64,000 bases of DNA. Source: Actinomycetota bacterium. GTDB lineage: Bacteria; Actinomycetota; Actinomycetes; S36-B12; CAIYMF01. Positions 8,233 to 18,311 of this stretch are shown piece after piece. Each line of letters starts with the position of its first letter. Position 1 is the first letter of the stretch. Location of the stretch: NCBI GenBank assembly GCA_020161245.1, contig JAIUOK010000001.1, forward strand, positions 62,001 to 126,000. The letters are read 5' to 3'. The notes under the pieces are model-generated. The model saw only the letters and a list, made by a program, of their open reading frames with translations. It did not search any database and had not been told where the DNA came from. A program made the translations under genes and the position numbers.

Positions 8233-9147
8233 CTAGGACCCGTCGCCGAGCATGTCGTCGACGATCGACGCGATGGTCGGGTGGGCGAACTCGAAGCCGG
8301 ACGCCTCCAGGACGGCGGGCGCCATCCGCTGGTCGATGAGCAGCTCGTCGGCGAAGTCGCCGAGCACGGCCTTGAGCGCGAAGCCGGGGGCGGGCACCAG
8401 CGCCGGCCGGTGCAGCGCCGACCCGAGCGCCTTGGCCAGCGCGCCGTTCGTGGTCTGCTCGGGCGCGGCGAAGTTGGCCGGCCCGACGACGTCGTCGTGG
8501 TCGATGGCCCAGCGGATCCCGCGCACCTCGTCGGTGAGCGAGATGAGCGACCACCACTGCCTGCCGCTGCCCAGCGGGCCGCCGCCGCCGAGCTTGAAGA
8601 TGGGCAGCCACCGGCCGAACGCGCCGCCGTCGGGGTCGGCCACGGTGCCGGTGCGGGGATGCACCACACGGACTCCGGCATCGCGGGCGGCGTCCGCAGC
8701 CTGCTCCCAGGCGACGCAGACGCGGGCCAGGTACGTGCTGCCAGGGCCGTCAGCCTCCGTCGCGGCCGTGGGCCCGGTGTCGCCGTAGAAGCCGCTGGCG
8801 GATCCGGACACGAGCACCCGTGGCTTGCGTGCGACGTCGCTGATGGCGCTCGCGAGCGCCGTGGTCGCCGCGACGCGGGAGTCGAGGATCTCGCGCTTCC
8901 ACGCGTCGTCCCAGCGCTTCTCGGCGACGCCGGCGCCCGCGAGGTTGACCACGGCGTCGGCACCGTCGACGGCGGCGTGCAGGCCGGCGTCGACCGCGCC
9001 CGAGCCCTGCTCAGGCGCCCACCGCACCTCGTGCGGGCCCGACGGATCGCGGCGGACCAGGCGGACCACCTCGTGGCCGTCCTGCTCGAGCGAGCGCACC
9101 AGGGCGGTGCCGATGAGACCGGACGAGCCCGAGACGACGACCTTCAT
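8233..9147 (-). CDS. TIGR01777 family NAD(P)-dependent epimerase/oxidoreductase
   Basis: The 304-residue extended SDR protein starts with the Rossmann motif V-V-S-G-S-S-G-L-I-G at residues 3-12. V-L-V-S-G-S-A-S-G-F-Y-G and a C-terminal DUF1731-like segment (A-P-G-F-A-L-K-A-V-L-G) follow. These are hallmarks of the TIGR01777/YfcH family, whose substrate is not established. Its orthologue Rv2216 lies between lipB and the E2 gene in M. tuberculosis, which matches this location apart from the inserted accessory genes. Confidence 0.92.
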   Translation of the reverse strand: MKVVVSGSSGLIGTALVRSLEQDGHEVVRLVRRDPSGPHEVRWAPEQGSGAVDAGLHAAVDGADAVVNLAGAGVAEKRWDDAWKREILDSRVAATTALASAISDVARKPRVLVSGSASGFYGDTGPTAATEADGPGSTYLARVCVAWEQAADAARDAGVRVVHPRTGTVADPDGGAFGRWLPIFKLGGGGPLGSGRQWWSLISLTDEVRGIRWAIDHDDVVGPANFAAPEQTTNGALAKALGSALHRPALVPAPGFALKAVLGDFADELLIDQRMAPAVLEASGFEFAHPTIASIVDDMLGDGS

Positions 9148-9259
9148 GGCCGCGAGCCTGTCAGCCTCGGCCCCGGTGCGCCACAGGGCACCGTGGCGGG
9201 CGGTCGCGCTCCGCCCACCGCCGACCGGCATGATCGCCCCTGCAGGAGAGGGGACCCGC

Positions 9260-10018
9260 ATGGACCAGGCCGACGACGCCGTGGACGGCACGGCGCCCGA
9301 GCCCGAGCCCGCGGAGGCGTCGACCGACGCCGAGGCGCGGGCGGCCGAGCAGGCCGAGGTGGAGGCGGCGTGGGCGGCCGCCCACCCGGAGCCGGGGCGC
9401 CGGGAACGGCGGTTCGAGCTCGTCGCCACCGTGCTTCTGTCGTTCACGGCGCTGGTGACCGCCTGGAGCGGCTACCAGGCCTCGCTGTGGGACGGCATCC
9501 AGTCGAGCAAGTACATGCAGGCGTCCGCGGCGCGGACCGAGGCGGCACTTCTCCGTACCGAGGCCAACCAGTACCGGCTGGCCGACCTCGACGTGTTCAC
9601 CAACTACGTGGACGCCCGGCTGCTCGGCGAGGACGTCGTCCGCGACTTCTACCGCGAGCGGTTCTCCCCGGCGCTGGAGAAGGCGTTCGTCGCCTGGGAG
9701 TCGCTCGACCCGTGGACCGACCCGGGCGCGGCGCCGTCGAGCCCGCTGGCGATGCCCGAGTACGAGGTGCAGCAGGAGTTCGTCGCCGACGATCTCGAGG
9801 AGCGGGCGCAGATCCTGTTCGAGGAGGGGGAGGACGCCAACGGGTTCTCCGACACCTTCACGCTCGGCACGCTGCTGTTCGCCACAACCCTGTTCTTCGC
9901 CGGTATCTCCGAGCGGTTCCACGTCACCGGGGCGCGTGTGACGCTGCTGCTGGTCGCGACCGTGGCGCTGCTCATCGGCATCGGCGTCGTGGTGAGCCAG
10001 CCGATCACGACGGGATAG
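9260..10018 (+). CDS. DUF4337-like membrane protein of unknown function
   Basis: The 252-residue protein begins with about 50 acidic, Ala-rich residues. It has membrane helices near residues 58-75, 203-220 and 227-246 around a soluble, helical, acidic middle part. The phrase L-V-T-A-W-S-G-Y-Q-A-S-L-W just after the first helix resembles the DUF4337 family. ATG at 9260 is preceded by a good ribosome site (AGGAGAGGGG). It is divergent from the TIGR01777 gene and ends at a bidirectional hairpin. No function is assigned. Confidence 0.8.
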   Translation: MDQADDAVDGTAPEPEPAEASTDAEARAAEQAEVEAAWAAAHPEPGRRERRFELVATVLLSFTALVTAWSGYQASLWDGIQSSKYMQASAARTEAALLRTEANQYRLADLDVFTNYVDARLLGEDVVRDFYRERFSPALEKAFVAWESLDPWTDPGAAPSSPLAMPEYEVQQEFVADDLEERAQILFEEGEDANGFSDTFTLGTLLFATTLFFAGISERFHVTGARVTLLLVATVALLIGIGVVVSQPITTG

Positions 10019-10031
10019 CGGGGCCGGACGC

Positions 10032-10068
10032 CACGAGGGCCGCACCCCGGCGGGGTGCGGCCCTCGTG
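10032..10068. terminator. Bidirectional intrinsic-type terminator hairpin
   Basis: A perfect 17-bp stem (CACGAGGGCCGCACCCC and its complement) closes a 3-base loop between two convergent genes. No T-tract follows, as is usual at this GC content. A very similar hairpin occurs at 38813-38846. Confidence 0.8.
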
Positions 10069-10079
10069 CGACGTCGTGG

Positions 10080-11810
10080 CTAGAGGCCGAGCTCGGCCTC
10101 GAACGCGGCGTCCTCGAGGCGCTGCTTGACGGCCACCAGGAAGCGGGCGGCGTCGGCGCCGTCGACGAGGCGGTGGTCGTAGGTGAGCGCGAGGTAGACC
10201 ATCGAGCGGATCGCGATCGAGTCCGAGCCCGTCTCGTCGCTGACGACGACCGGGCGCTTCACGACCGCGCCGGTGCCGAGGATCGCCACCTGCGGCTGGT
10301 TGATGATCGGGGTGTCGAACAGCGCGCCGCGGCTGCCGGTGTTGGTCAGCGTGAACGTGCCGCCCGACAGCTCGTCGGGGCTCACCTTGTTGGTGCGGGT
10401 GCGCTCGGCGAGGTCGGCGATCTTGCGCGAGAGGCCGGCGATGTTGAGGTCGCCCGCGTCGCGGATCACCGGCACGAGCAGGCCGCGCTCGGTGTCGACG
10501 GCGATGCCGAGGTGCTCGCCGTCGTGATAGGTGACCGTGCCCGCGGTCTGGTCGATGGAGGCGTTGACCTGCGGGAACTGCTTGAGCGCCTCGACGGCCG
10601 CCTTGGCGAAGAACGGCAGGAACGACAGCTTCACGCCCTCGGTGGCCTCGAACTGCTTCTTCACCCGCTGGCGCAGGACGTTGATGCGCGTGACGTCGAC
10701 CTCGACGACGGTGGTGAGCTGCGCCGAGACCTGCAGCGACTCGACCATGCGCTCGGCGATCACCTTGCGCAGGCGGGTCATCGGCTCGGTGCGGCCGCGC
10801 AGCGGCGACGCCGGAGCGGCGGCAGCGGCCGGGGCCGCAGCGGCGGCGGGCGCCGGAGCGGCCTTCGCCTTCGCGGCCTCGGCCGCGGCGAGCACGTCCT
10901 GCTTGCGGATGCGGCCGCCGACGCCGGTGCCGGTGACGGTGGCGAGGTCGACGCCGTTGTCGGACGCGAGCTTGCGCACCAGCGGCGTGACGTAGGCGTC
11001 GGCCGGCTGCGCGACCGGAGCGGTGGGCGCAGCCGGAGCGGCGGGCGCAGCCGGGGCGGGGGCAGGGGCCGCCGGAGCAGCGGGAGCCGGCGCCGGAGGG
11101 GCGGCGGGCGCCGCGGGAGCGGGCTCGGGGGCCGGGGGAGCGGGCGGCGCGGCCGCAGGGGCCGGCGCTGCGGCCGGGGCAGCGCCCGCGGCGCCGATGA
11201 GGCCGAGCTGCCCGCCGACCTCGACGGTGGCGTCCTCGGCGACGGTGATCTCGACGAGGGTGCCGGCGACCGGTGACGGGATCTCGGTGTCGACCTTGTC
11301 GGTCGAGACCTCGAGCAGCGGCTCGTCGACGGCGACGGCGTCGCCCACGGCCTTGAGCCAGCGCGTGACGGTGCCCTCGGTGACCGACTCGCCGAGCGCA
11401 GGCAGCAGCACCGGTGTGGCGGCGCCGGCTGCGGCGGCGGGAGCAGCCGCGGGCGCAGGTGCCGGTGCGGCGGGGGCGGGCGCCTCGGCCGCCGGGGCCG
11501 GGGCAGGTGCCGGCTCGGCCGCAGGCTCGGGAGCCGCGGGTGCAGCGGCGGGCGCCGGGGCGCCGGCCTCGTCGGCAGCGCCGATGACGCCGAGCTCGCC
11601 GCCGACGGGGACGACGTCGTCCTCGCCCGCGGTGATCGACAGGAGCACGCCCGACGCGGGTGCCGGGATCTCGGTGTCGACCTTGTCGGTCGAGACCTCG
11701 AGCAGCGGCTCGTCGGCCTGCACGGTGTCGCCGACCTGCTTGAGCCAACGGGTGACCGTGCCCTCGGTGACGCTCTCGCCGAGCTGGGGCATCGTGACGG
11801 AGACCGACAT
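10080..11810 (-). CDS. sucB: 2-oxoacid dehydrogenase E2 component (dihydrolipoamide succinyl/acyltransferase)
   Basis: The 576-residue E2 core has two lipoyl domains (residues about 1-76 and 125-200), each with D-K-V-D-T-E-I-P around the lipoylated lysine. Long Ala/Pro linkers separate them. An E3-binding domain lies near 275-315 ([11 protein letters not shown]) and a catalytic acyltransferase domain ends with the active-site H-R-L-V-D-G. The start ATG has AAGGAG upstream. It lies 91 bases downstream of lpd on the same strand. In mycobacteria the orthologue (dlaT, Rv2215) serves pyruvate dehydrogenase, so succinyl versus acetyl specificity is uncertain. Confidence 0.95.
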   Translation of the reverse strand: MSVSVTMPQLGESVTEGTVTRWLKQVGDTVQADEPLLEVSTDKVDTEIPAPASGVLLSITAGEDDVVPVGGELGVIGAADEAGAPAPAAAPAAPEPAAEPAPAPAPAAEAPAPAAPAPAPAAAPAAAAGAATPVLLPALGESVTEGTVTRWLKAVGDAVAVDEPLLEVSTDKVDTEIPSPVAGTLVEITVAEDATVEVGGQLGLIGAAGAAPAAAPAPAAAPPAPPAPEPAPAAPAAPPAPAPAAPAAPAPAPAAPAAPAAPTAPVAQPADAYVTPLVRKLASDNGVDLATVTGTGVGGRIRKQDVLAAAEAAKAKAAPAPAAAAAPAAAAAPASPLRGRTEPMTRLRKVIAERMVESLQVSAQLTTVVEVDVTRINVLRQRVKKQFEATEGVKLSFLPFFAKAAVEALKQFPQVNASIDQTAGTVTYHDGEHLGIAVDTERGLLVPVIRDAGDLNIAGLSRKIADLAERTRTNKVSPDELSGGTFTLTNTGSRGALFDTPIINQPQVAILGTGAVVKRPVVVSDETGSDSIAIRSMVYLALTYDHRLVDGADAARFLVAVKQRLEDAAFEAELGL

Positions 11811-11901
11811 GGCCTGCGTGACTCCTTAGGTGAAGGACGTTCGAGCGGCTGTGCGACGGCGCCGGACCGGGTCTCGATCCTGGCGCGCGGAGGCGGATCT
11901 G

Positions 11902-13281
11902 TCAGGCGTGCGAGTGCAGGGGCTTGCCGGCGAGGGCGAGGAACGCCTCGCCGAAGGCCTCGTTCTGGGTCGGGTGCGCGTGGATGAGCGCGGCGACGTC
12001 CTCGGGCCAGGCCTCCCACGCGACGACGAGCTGCCCCTCGCCGACGAGCTCGCCGACCCGGGCGCCGATCATGTGGACGCCGACGACGGGGCCGTCCTTC
12101 TCGCGCACCAGCTTGACGAAGCCGGCGGTCGACAGGATCTGGCTCTTGCCGTTGCCGCCGAGGTTGTACTCGTAGGTCTCGACGTTGCCCTCGCCGTACT
12201 TCTCCGCGGCCTGGGCCTCGGTGAGGCCGACCGAGGCGATCTCGGGCTCGCAGTAGGTGACGCGGGGGATCGACGACTCCTCGATCACGCGCGGCGCGAG
12301 GCCGGCGATCTCCTCGGCGACGAAGATGCCCTGCTGGAAGCCGCGGTGGGCGAGCTGCAACCCGGGGACGATGTCGCCGACGGCGTAGACGCCGGGCACG
12401 TTGGTGCGCAGCCGCTCGTCGGCGAGGACGAAGCCGCGGTCCATCGCGACCCCGACCTCCTCGTAGCCGCAGTTCGCGGTCGACGGGCCGCGGCCCACCG
12501 CGACGAGCAGGACGTCGGCGCGCAGCGTCTCGCCGCCCTCGAGGGTGACGGTCACGCCGTCGGCGTCCTGCGTCACGCCCTGGAAGCGCACGCCGGTCTT
12601 GGCCTTGATGCCCCGCTTGCGGAAGGCGCGGTCGAGGGCCTTGGAGATCGACTCCTCCTCGTTGGGGACGAGGCGGGGCAGGGCCTCCACGATCGTCACG
12701 TCGGCGCCGAACGAGCGCCAGACCGAGGCGAACTCGACGCCGATGACGCCGCCGCCGAGCACGATCGCCGAGCTCGGCACGTAGTCGAGCGAGAGCGCCT
12801 CGTAGGAGGAGATCACGCGGCCGCCGATCTCGAGCCCGGGCAGCGTGCGGGAGTAGGAGCCGGTCGCGAGGACCACGGCCTTGGCGGCGGTGTAGGTGGT
12901 GTCGCCCACCTGCACGGTGGTGGGCGAGGTGAGGCGGCCGGTGCCCTCGACGAGGGTGATGTCGCGCGACTTCACCAGGCCCTGCAGGCCCTTGTAGAGG
13001 CGGCCGACGACGCCGTCGCGGTACTTGTACACGCCGGGCAGGTCGACGCCGTCGAAGGTGGCTCGGATGCCGTAGGCCTCGGACTCCTTGGCGGAGTCGG
13101 CGACCTCGGCGGCGTGCAGCAGCGCCTTGGTCGGGATGCAGCCCCAGTGCAGGCAGGTGCCGCCGAGCTTGTCCTTCTCGATGAGGGCGACCGACAGGCC
13201 GAGCTGGGCGCCGCGCAGCGCAGCGGCGTAGCCGCCGGAGCCGCCGCCGAGGATGACGAGATCGAAGGTGGTGCCGGACAC
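11902..13281 (-). CDS. lpdA: Dihydrolipoyl dehydrogenase (E3)
   Basis: This 459-residue flavoprotein re-oxidises dihydrolipoamide on E2. Features: N-terminal G-G-G-S-G-G-Y FAD motif, the redox disulfide in G-G-T-C-L-H-W-G-C, NAD-binding G-G-G-V-I-G-V-E near the middle, T-N-V-P-G-V-Y-A-V-G-D, and the C-terminal dimer active site H-A-H-P-T-Q-N-E. GTG at 13281 was chosen because it follows GAGGAG and lies just before the FAD strand; an upstream ATG would add a non-conserved tail. The 176 bases upstream probably hold the promoter of the lpd-sucB pair. Confidence 0.97.
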   Translation of the reverse strand: MSGTTFDLVILGGGSGGYAAALRGAQLGLSVALIEKDKLGGTCLHWGCIPTKALLHAAEVADSAKESEAYGIRATFDGVDLPGVYKYRDGVVGRLYKGLQGLVKSRDITLVEGTGRLTSPTTVQVGDTTYTAAKAVVLATGSYSRTLPGLEIGGRVISSYEALSLDYVPSSAIVLGGGVIGVEFASVWRSFGADVTIVEALPRLVPNEEESISKALDRAFRKRGIKAKTGVRFQGVTQDADGVTVTLEGGETLRADVLLVAVGRGPSTANCGYEEVGVAMDRGFVLADERLRTNVPGVYAVGDIVPGLQLAHRGFQQGIFVAEEIAGLAPRVIEESSIPRVTYCEPEIASVGLTEAQAAEKYGEGNVETYEYNLGGNGKSQILSTAGFVKLVREKDGPVVGVHMIGARVGELVGEGQLVVAWEAWPEDVAALIHAHPTQNEAFGEAFLALAGKPLHSHA

Positions 13282-13457
13282 GGGCGCTCCTCGTGGGTGC
13301 GGTGGCTGTACGACGGTCGTGGCTTCGGTGCTGGCCGCCGGGGACGGTGGTCCGCCGTGGCGCGCGGCGACCATCCTTCCACTCCGGGGTGCCGCACGTG
13401 ACCGCGGGTGATCCGTCGGATGGAACCCGTCCCGCGCTCAGGGGCGTCCCGTGTCCG

Positions 13458-14069
13458 CTACCGGCGTACCGGCCAGCCCGCCCCCGGGTCGCGGGCCCAG
13501 GCCACGACGTCCGGCCAGGGCCCGAAGCCGTCGCCGAGCGCGAGGTGGTTGCCGCCGGGCACGACGGCGACCGGGAGCCCGAGCGGATCGGCGTAGACGG
13601 TGTCGGCCCCGGCGCGGCACCACTCGTCGTCGCCGCTCCACACCAGCAGCGTGCTGGCGCCAGCGGCGGCCACCTGCTCGGCCGTCACGTCGCCGTCGGC
13701 GGGGTGGACGACGAACTCGGGGGCGTGCTCCTCGAGCTCCTCCGCGCCGGCCGGCGCCACCAGCAGGACGTGGTCGGCGCGGACGCCGAGCCCGCGGGCC
13801 GCCGCCTTGAGCCAGAGCGCCGCGCCGAGCGAGTGGCCGATCACGACCAGCGGCCCGTCGCCCATCTCGTCGGCGATCGCGAGCTCGGCGTCGAGAGCCT
13901 CGAGCCAGGCCTCGAGCGAGGGCGAGTCGGCGTCGGGCAGCTGCGGGTAGAGCACCTGATGGCCCTCCCTGCGCAGATCGGAGGCGAGCAGCCGCTGCCA
14001 GTGCCCCTCCGGGCGGTGGTTCTCCAGCCCGTGCAGCACGAGGTAGCGGCGGGTCTGCGTGGCGGCCAC
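13458..14069 (-). CDS. RBBP9/YdeN-type alpha/beta hydrolase
   Basis: The 203-residue serine hydrolase has the nucleophile motif G-H-S-L-G-A near residue 80. The acid is in W-S-G-D-D-E-W and the histidine in G-G-N-H-L-A-L-G-D-G. Size and motif spacing match the small RBBP9/YdeN hydrolases, whose natural substrates are largely unknown. GTG at 14069 follows CAGGAG. It stands between the E2/E3 genes and pepA, insulated from pepA by a strong hairpin. Confidence 0.88.
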   Translation of the reverse strand: MAATQTRRYLVLHGLENHRPEGHWQRLLASDLRREGHQVLYPQLPDADSPSLEAWLEALDAELAIADEMGDGPLVVIGHSLGAALWLKAAARGLGVRADHVLLVAPAGAEELEEHAPEFVVHPADGDVTAEQVAAAGASTLLVWSGDDEWCRAGADTVYADPLGLPVAVVPGGNHLALGDGFGPWPDVVAWARDPGAGWPVRR

Positions 14070-14111
14070 GGCGGCTCCTGGGGGTCGAGGTGTGCGGGGG
14101 CCGGCACAGCA

Positions 14112-14146
14112 GGAGCCCCGTCCCGCGGTGCGCGGGACGGGGCTCC
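14112..14146 (-). terminator. Terminator hairpin downstream of pepA
   Basis: A perfect 16-bp GC-rich stem (GGAGCCCCGTCCCGCG) with a 3-base loop lies between the pepA stop and the hydrolase start. Confidence 0.75.
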
Positions 14147-14188
14147 GGTGCCTGGGTGGAGTGTGCCAGACGGCGTGGCGCGGATCGG

Positions 14189-15703
14189 TCAGACGGCTCC
14201 GTCGGCCAGATCCTCCGCGAGCTGCACCAGGGTGCGGATCGAGGCGCCGGTGCCGCCCTTGGGCGTGTAGGCGTAGGGCGCGCCGGAGTTGAACGACGGG
14301 CCGGCGATGTCGAGGTGGGCCCAGCGCTGGCCGTCCTTGATGAACTCCTGCAGGAAGATGCCCGCCGTCATCATGCCGCCGTGCGGGCGGCCGACCATCG
14401 GGATGTTCATGAGGTCGGCGACGGAGCTGTCGAGGTTGGGGCGCAGCTCCTCCGGGAACGGCATCGGCCAGGCGGCCTCGCCCGCGCGCTTCGAGGCGTC
14501 ATGCACGGCCTCGCGCAGGTCGTCGTCGTTGGCCATGATCCCGAAGGTCCGCGAGCCCAGGGCCACCAGCGCGGCGCCGGTGAGCGTCGCGATGTCGACG
14601 ATGACGTCCGGCTTGTCCTCCTGGGCGCGCACGAGGCCGTCCATGAGCACCAGGCGCCCCTCGGCGTCGGTGTCCATGACCTCGACGGTCTTGCCGCCGT
14701 AGGCGCGGATCACGTCGCCGGGGCGCTGGGCCTTGCCGCTCGGCATGTTCTCGGCCACGCACAGGTAGCCGGTGACGTTGACGGGAAGGCCGAGGCGTGC
14801 GATCGCCACGACGGCGCCCGCGACCGCGGCGGCGCCGCCCATGTCGCCCTTCATCTCGTGCATGTTCAGCGACGGCTTGATCGAGATGCCGCCGGTGTCG
14901 AAGGTGATGCCCTTGCCGACCAGCGCCAGGTGCGCGGTGGCGCCCTCGGGGCGGTAGGCCAGGCGGGCCAGGCGCGGCGGGTTGGCCGAGCCCTTGCCCA
15001 CGCCGAGGATGCCGCCGAAACCGCCGGCCTCGAGGGCCGCCTCGTCGAGGATCTCGACCTCGACGGGCAGGTCGGCCACGGCGTCGGCCGCGGCCTGCGC
15101 GAGCGCGGCGGGGGGCAGGTCGCCGGACGGCGTGTTCACCAGGTCGCGGGCGTAGTTCACCGCGCCCGCGATGGCCTTGGCGCGGTTGACGGCGGCCACG
15201 AGGCCGGCGTCCTTGGCGTCCGACACGTGCACCACGAGCCGGTCGACCGGCGACTTCGACGCCGCCTTGCTGTCGGAGCGGAACGCGTCGAAGGAGTACG
15301 CGCCGAGCAGCGCGCCCTGAGCGATCGCGTCGAGCTGCGACGCCGTGTCGAACGGCAGTGCGAGCACCGCGCGGCGGGTGCCGGCCAGGGCCCGGACGGC
15401 GCCGCCGACGGCGCGGCGCAGCGCCTCGTCGGTGTAGGGGCCGGCGCCGAGGCCGACCGCCACCACCACGGGGGCGGCGGCGATGCCGGCACCCGGCACG
15501 CGGACGATGTCGCCGGCCTTGCCGGTCGCACCGAGCGCGGCGAGGGCCTCCTCCAGCTTGCGCTTGGGAGCGGCCTTGAGCCGCTCGGCGGGGCCGACGA
15601 GCACGGCGCCCTTCTTGCGCCCGCCCGCCGGGGCCGTGGCGACGACGAGGGCGTCGGTCGCGAGGCCGGCGAGGTCGGCGGAGGACAGGGTCAGGGTGGT
15701 CAC
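14189..15703 (-). CDS. pepA: Leucyl aminopeptidase (M17)
   Basis: The 504-residue cytosolic metallo-aminopeptidase carries both dinuclear-metal motifs: [11 protein letters not shown] (Lys and Asp ligands) and N-T-D-A-E-G-R-L (family signature). The N-terminal third is the variable macro-like domain. GTG at 15703 was chosen because GGGAGA lies just upstream and the longer ATG form adds unconserved residues. The orthologue pepB (Rv2213) holds the same relative place near gcvT in mycobacteria. Confidence 0.96.
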   Translation of the reverse strand: MTTLTLSSADLAGLATDALVVATAPAGGRKKGAVLVGPAERLKAAPKRKLEEALAALGATGKAGDIVRVPGAGIAAAPVVVAVGLGAGPYTDEALRRAVGGAVRALAGTRRAVLALPFDTASQLDAIAQGALLGAYSFDAFRSDSKAASKSPVDRLVVHVSDAKDAGLVAAVNRAKAIAGAVNYARDLVNTPSGDLPPAALAQAAADAVADLPVEVEILDEAALEAGGFGGILGVGKGSANPPRLARLAYRPEGATAHLALVGKGITFDTGGISIKPSLNMHEMKGDMGGAAAVAGAVVAIARLGLPVNVTGYLCVAENMPSGKAQRPGDVIRAYGGKTVEVMDTDAEGRLVLMDGLVRAQEDKPDVIVDIATLTGAALVALGSRTFGIMANDDDLREAVHDASKRAGEAAWPMPFPEELRPNLDSSVADLMNIPMVGRPHGGMMTAGIFLQEFIKDGQRWAHLDIAGPSFNSGAPYAYTPKGGTGASIRTLVQLAEDLADGAV

Positions 15704-15815
15704 GATGTCTCCCTGGGTGGTCGAGGTCTCCCGGCAACCTACCGGCACCACGGCCCGGACGGCGCGGTGTGATCGGGGCGAGCCGCCGCCGGCGGCTCCC
15801 GCCGGCCGACGGCGG

Positions 15816-15821
15816 TACGGT
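15816..15821 (+). promoter_or_regulatory. -10 box for gcvT (leaderless type)
   Basis: TACGGT lies seven bases before the gcvT ATG at 15829. No Shine-Dalgarno is present between them. Confidence 0.4.
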
Positions 15822-15828
15822 GCGGGCC

Positions 15829-16932
15829 ATGACCGACGCCCTCACCTCGCCGCTCCACGACCGCCACCTCGCTCTCGGCGCCAAGCTCGGCGACTTCGGC
15901 GGCTGGTCGATGCCGCTCGAGTACGCCGGCGGCGGCGTCGTCGCCGAGCACACTGCGGTGCGCGAGCGGGTCGGCGTCTTCGACGTCTCGCACCTCGGCA
16001 AGGCGACCGTGCGGGGCCCGGGCGCGCGGGCCTACCTCGACACGGTGCTCACCAACGCCCTCGACCGGATCGCGCCGGGCAAGGCGCAGTACACGCTGCT
16101 GTGCACCGAGGACGGCGGCGTCGTCGACGACCTCATCGCCTACCTGCACGGCGAGGACCACGTCTTCCTCATCCCCAACGCGGCGAACACGCCGGAGGTG
16201 GTGCGGATCATCGCTGCGGGCGCTCCCGACGGCCTCGAGGTCGTCGACCAGCACCGCGACTTCGCCGTCCTCGCCGTCCAGGGCCCGCAGTCGGCGGCGC
16301 TGCTGGACGCGCTCGCCCTGCCGACGGAGATGGAGTACATGGCCTTCGCCGAGGCGCAGCTCGCGGGCGCCCCCATCCTGGTGTGCCGTACCGGCTACAC
16401 GGGCGAGCACGGCTACGAGCTCGTCGTGCCGTGGGCCTCGGCGGCGGACGCGTGGGACGCGATCCTGGCCACGGGCGAGCGCTTCGGGATCCTGCCCTGC
16501 GGCCTCGGGGCCCGCGACACCCTGCGCACCGAGATGGGCTACCCGCTGCACGGCCAGGACCTCTCGCCGTCGATCTCGCCGGTGCAGGCGCGCGCCGGCT
16601 GGGCGGTCGGCTGGGGCAAAGAGGCCTTCCGCGGCCACGAGGCGCTGCGCGCGGAGCGCGCGGCCGGCCCCGCGCGGCGGCTGGTGGGGCTGGTCTCGCT
16701 GGAGCGCGGCATCCCGCGCCCGCACATGGCCGTCACGTCGCTCGACGGCGAGGCGCTCGGCGAGGTCACGTCCGGCACGTTCTCGCCCACGCTCAAGGTG
16801 GGCATCGCGCTCGCGCTGCTCGCCACGTCGGCCGGCCTCGAGGAGGGCGACGAGGTCCTCGTCGACGTCCGCGGCCGTGCGTCCCGGTTCTCGGTGACGA
16901 CGCCGCCGTTCGTCGACCGCTCGCCGAAGTAG
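15829..16932 (+). CDS. gcvT: Glycine cleavage system aminomethyltransferase (T-protein)
   Basis: The 367-residue enzyme moves the methylene group from aminomethyl-lipoyl H-protein to tetrahydrofolate, releasing ammonia. Typical blocks are visible: [13 protein letters not shown] at residues 20-32, [18 protein letters not shown] (folate/Asp region), and the C-terminal barrel. gcvH and gcvP are not in the window, and no glycine riboswitch is seen. Expression probably starts on the ATG itself. Confidence 0.96.
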   Translation: MTDALTSPLHDRHLALGAKLGDFGGWSMPLEYAGGGVVAEHTAVRERVGVFDVSHLGKATVRGPGARAYLDTVLTNALDRIAPGKAQYTLLCTEDGGVVDDLIAYLHGEDHVFLIPNAANTPEVVRIIAAGAPDGLEVVDQHRDFAVLAVQGPQSAALLDALALPTEMEYMAFAEAQLAGAPILVCRTGYTGEHGYELVVPWASAADAWDAILATGERFGILPCGLGARDTLRTEMGYPLHGQDLSPSISPVQARAGWAVGWGKEAFRGHEALRAERAAGPARRLVGLVSLERGIPRPHMAVTSLDGEALGEVTSGTFSPTLKVGIALALLATSAGLEEGDEVLVDVRGRASRFSVTTPPFVDRSPK

Positions 16933-16947
16933 GACCCCCGATGCGCG

Positions 16948-16980
16948 AAGGCGCCCGGCCCCTGCGGGGTCGGGCGCCTT
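16948..16980. terminator. Bidirectional terminator hairpin
   Basis: A 15-bp stem AAGGCGCCCGGCCCC (one G-T pair) with a 3-base loop lies between convergent gcvT and the small membrane protein gene. Confidence 0.8.
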
Positions 16981-16991
16981 CTGCGTGCTGC

Positions 16992-17327
16992 TTACGGGGC
17001 GGTCGTGCTGCTGACCTGCTGGTCGCCGCCGGCCGCGAGGGAGTCGTCGTAGGCCACGCCGGCGAAGACGCCGAGGGAGATGACCAGGCCCAGGACGCCG
17101 ATCCACATGTAGCGGGCGTAGCCGCCGGTGCCGCGCTCGGCGTCCTCGGCGCGGCGCCGGGCCGCGGACGCGAGGTAGGCCGGGACCGCCGGGGCGGCCG
17201 GCTGCGCGGGGGCGTCGAACTCCGCCTCGAACTCGCGGACGTCGGTGGTGCCGGCCGTGGTGTCGGCGGCGGCGGACGCGGCGTCCGCGTCCTCGAACGG
17301 CAGGGTGCTCTCGGTCGTCGCAGTCAT
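16992..17327 (-). CDS. Small single-pass membrane protein, unknown function
   Basis: The 111-residue protein has an acidic Ala-rich N-terminal half, a short basic stretch (A-A-R-R-R-A-E-D) and one membrane helix near residues 75-95 (M-W-I-G-V-L-G-L-V-I-S-L-G-V-F-A). The external tail is short and Ser/Thr-rich. The orientation would leave the acidic half inside. ATG at 17327 has a near-perfect ribosome site, AGGAGG, eight bases upstream. That site overlaps the 12-bp palindrome TCCTGATCAGGA at 17339-17350. No family is recognised. Confidence 0.6.
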   Translation of the reverse strand: MTATTESTLPFEDADAASAAADTTAGTTDVREFEAEFDAPAQPAAPAVPAYLASAARRRAEDAERGTGGYARYMWIGVLGLVISLGVFAGVAYDDSLAAGGDQQVSSTTAP

Positions 17328-17480
17328 GCGGACAATCCTCCTGATCAGGACAGGCTCTCCTGACCGGTGGACGCGTGACGTGGGCCACGACCTCCCCGTC
17401 CGAGGCGTGAGTTCGGCCACACCGACCGGTCGTCTCCCACATGCCGAGACAGTGCGGCGGCCGACCGCGGTCCAGTGCCG

Positions 17481-18311
17481 TCAGGCGAGCAGGGCGGCGA
17501 CGACGAGCGTCGCGGCGAAGGAGATCTCGCCGGCCGCGCCGAGGACGTCGCCCGTGACGCCGCCGAAGCGCGTCACGGCCCGGCGCCGCACGAGCCACCC
17601 GGCGACGAGGCCGGCGATCGAGGCGAGCACGAGGTCCCACACCAGCGAGCGCGGGCGCAGCACGTCGCGGAGCACCGCGTCGTCGTCGAGGATCGCGAGG
17701 CCCGCCGCGATCTCGAGGACCACCAGGGTGAGGACGGCGGCCCAGAGCACCGGCACCGTGCCGGCCACGGTGCGGCCGAGCCCGTCCTGCCGGGCGGCGG
17801 GGACACCGCGCGTGCAGCACCACGTCATCGCCAGCCGCGACACCATCGCGGCGGTCACGACCGACACGGTGCCGCGGCCGGTGAGCGCGCAGGCGGTCAG
17901 AGCTGCGGCGTCGACCAGCAGGACGAGCACCACGGCGACGACGCCGAACGCGCCGACGTCCGGGCGCCGCATCACCTCGAGCCGCCGCTGCTGGGCGGCG
18001 TCGCTGTCGCCCTTGACGCCGAACCCGTCGAAGGTGTCGGCCAGGCCGTCGAGGTGGATGCCGCGCGTGAGCCAGGCGAGGACGACGAGGGCGAGGGCGG
18101 CGCCGAGCAGGTCGGCCGACACCGCCTCCCGGCCGCCGAGCGAGGTGAACCGGGTGCCGTCGAGCGCGACCGCCGCGGCCAGGCCCAGGAGGGCGCCGAC
18201 GAAGGGCGCCACGAGCATCGCGGAGCGCGCGACGCGCTCGTCGACGCGGCGCGGGGCGGGGACGCGCACGACCGTGAGCGTGCCGATCGCGAGCCGGAGG
18301 AAGTCGGGCAT
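17481..18311 (-). CDS. cobS: Adenosylcobinamide-GDP ribazoletransferase (cobalamin synthase)
   Basis: This integral membrane enzyme of 276 residues joins alpha-ribazole to adenosylcobinamide-GDP, the last step of nucleotide-loop assembly. The family motif R-G-I-H-L-D-G-L-A-D-T-F-D-G lies near residues 82-95, and G-D-V-L-G-A-A-G-E-I near the C-terminus. Several hydrophobic helices fill the rest. The ATG shares one base with the cobT stop (TGATG), so the two are coupled. Bases 17328-17480 downstream hold no gene. Confidence 0.95.
   Translation of the reverse strand: MPDFLRLAIGTLTVVRVPAPRRVDERVARSAMLVAPFVGALLGLAAAVALDGTRFTSLGGREAVSADLLGAALALVVLAWLTRGIHLDGLADTFDGFGVKGDSDAAQQRRLEVMRRPDVGAFGVVAVVLVLLVDAAALTACALTGRGTVSVVTAAMVSRLAMTWCCTRGVPAARQDGLGRTVAGTVPVLWAAVLTLVVLEIAAGLAILDDDAVLRDVLRPRSLVWDLVLASIAGLVAGWLVRRRAVTRFGGVTGDVLGAAGEISFAATLVVAALLA

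Noticed and set aside
7162-10083. Open frame of 973 codons on the plus strand
   Set aside because: It is frame-shifted relative to the pseudokinase gene and antisense to the TIGR01777 gene. The composition is Arg/Pro-rich and no domain is recognisable.
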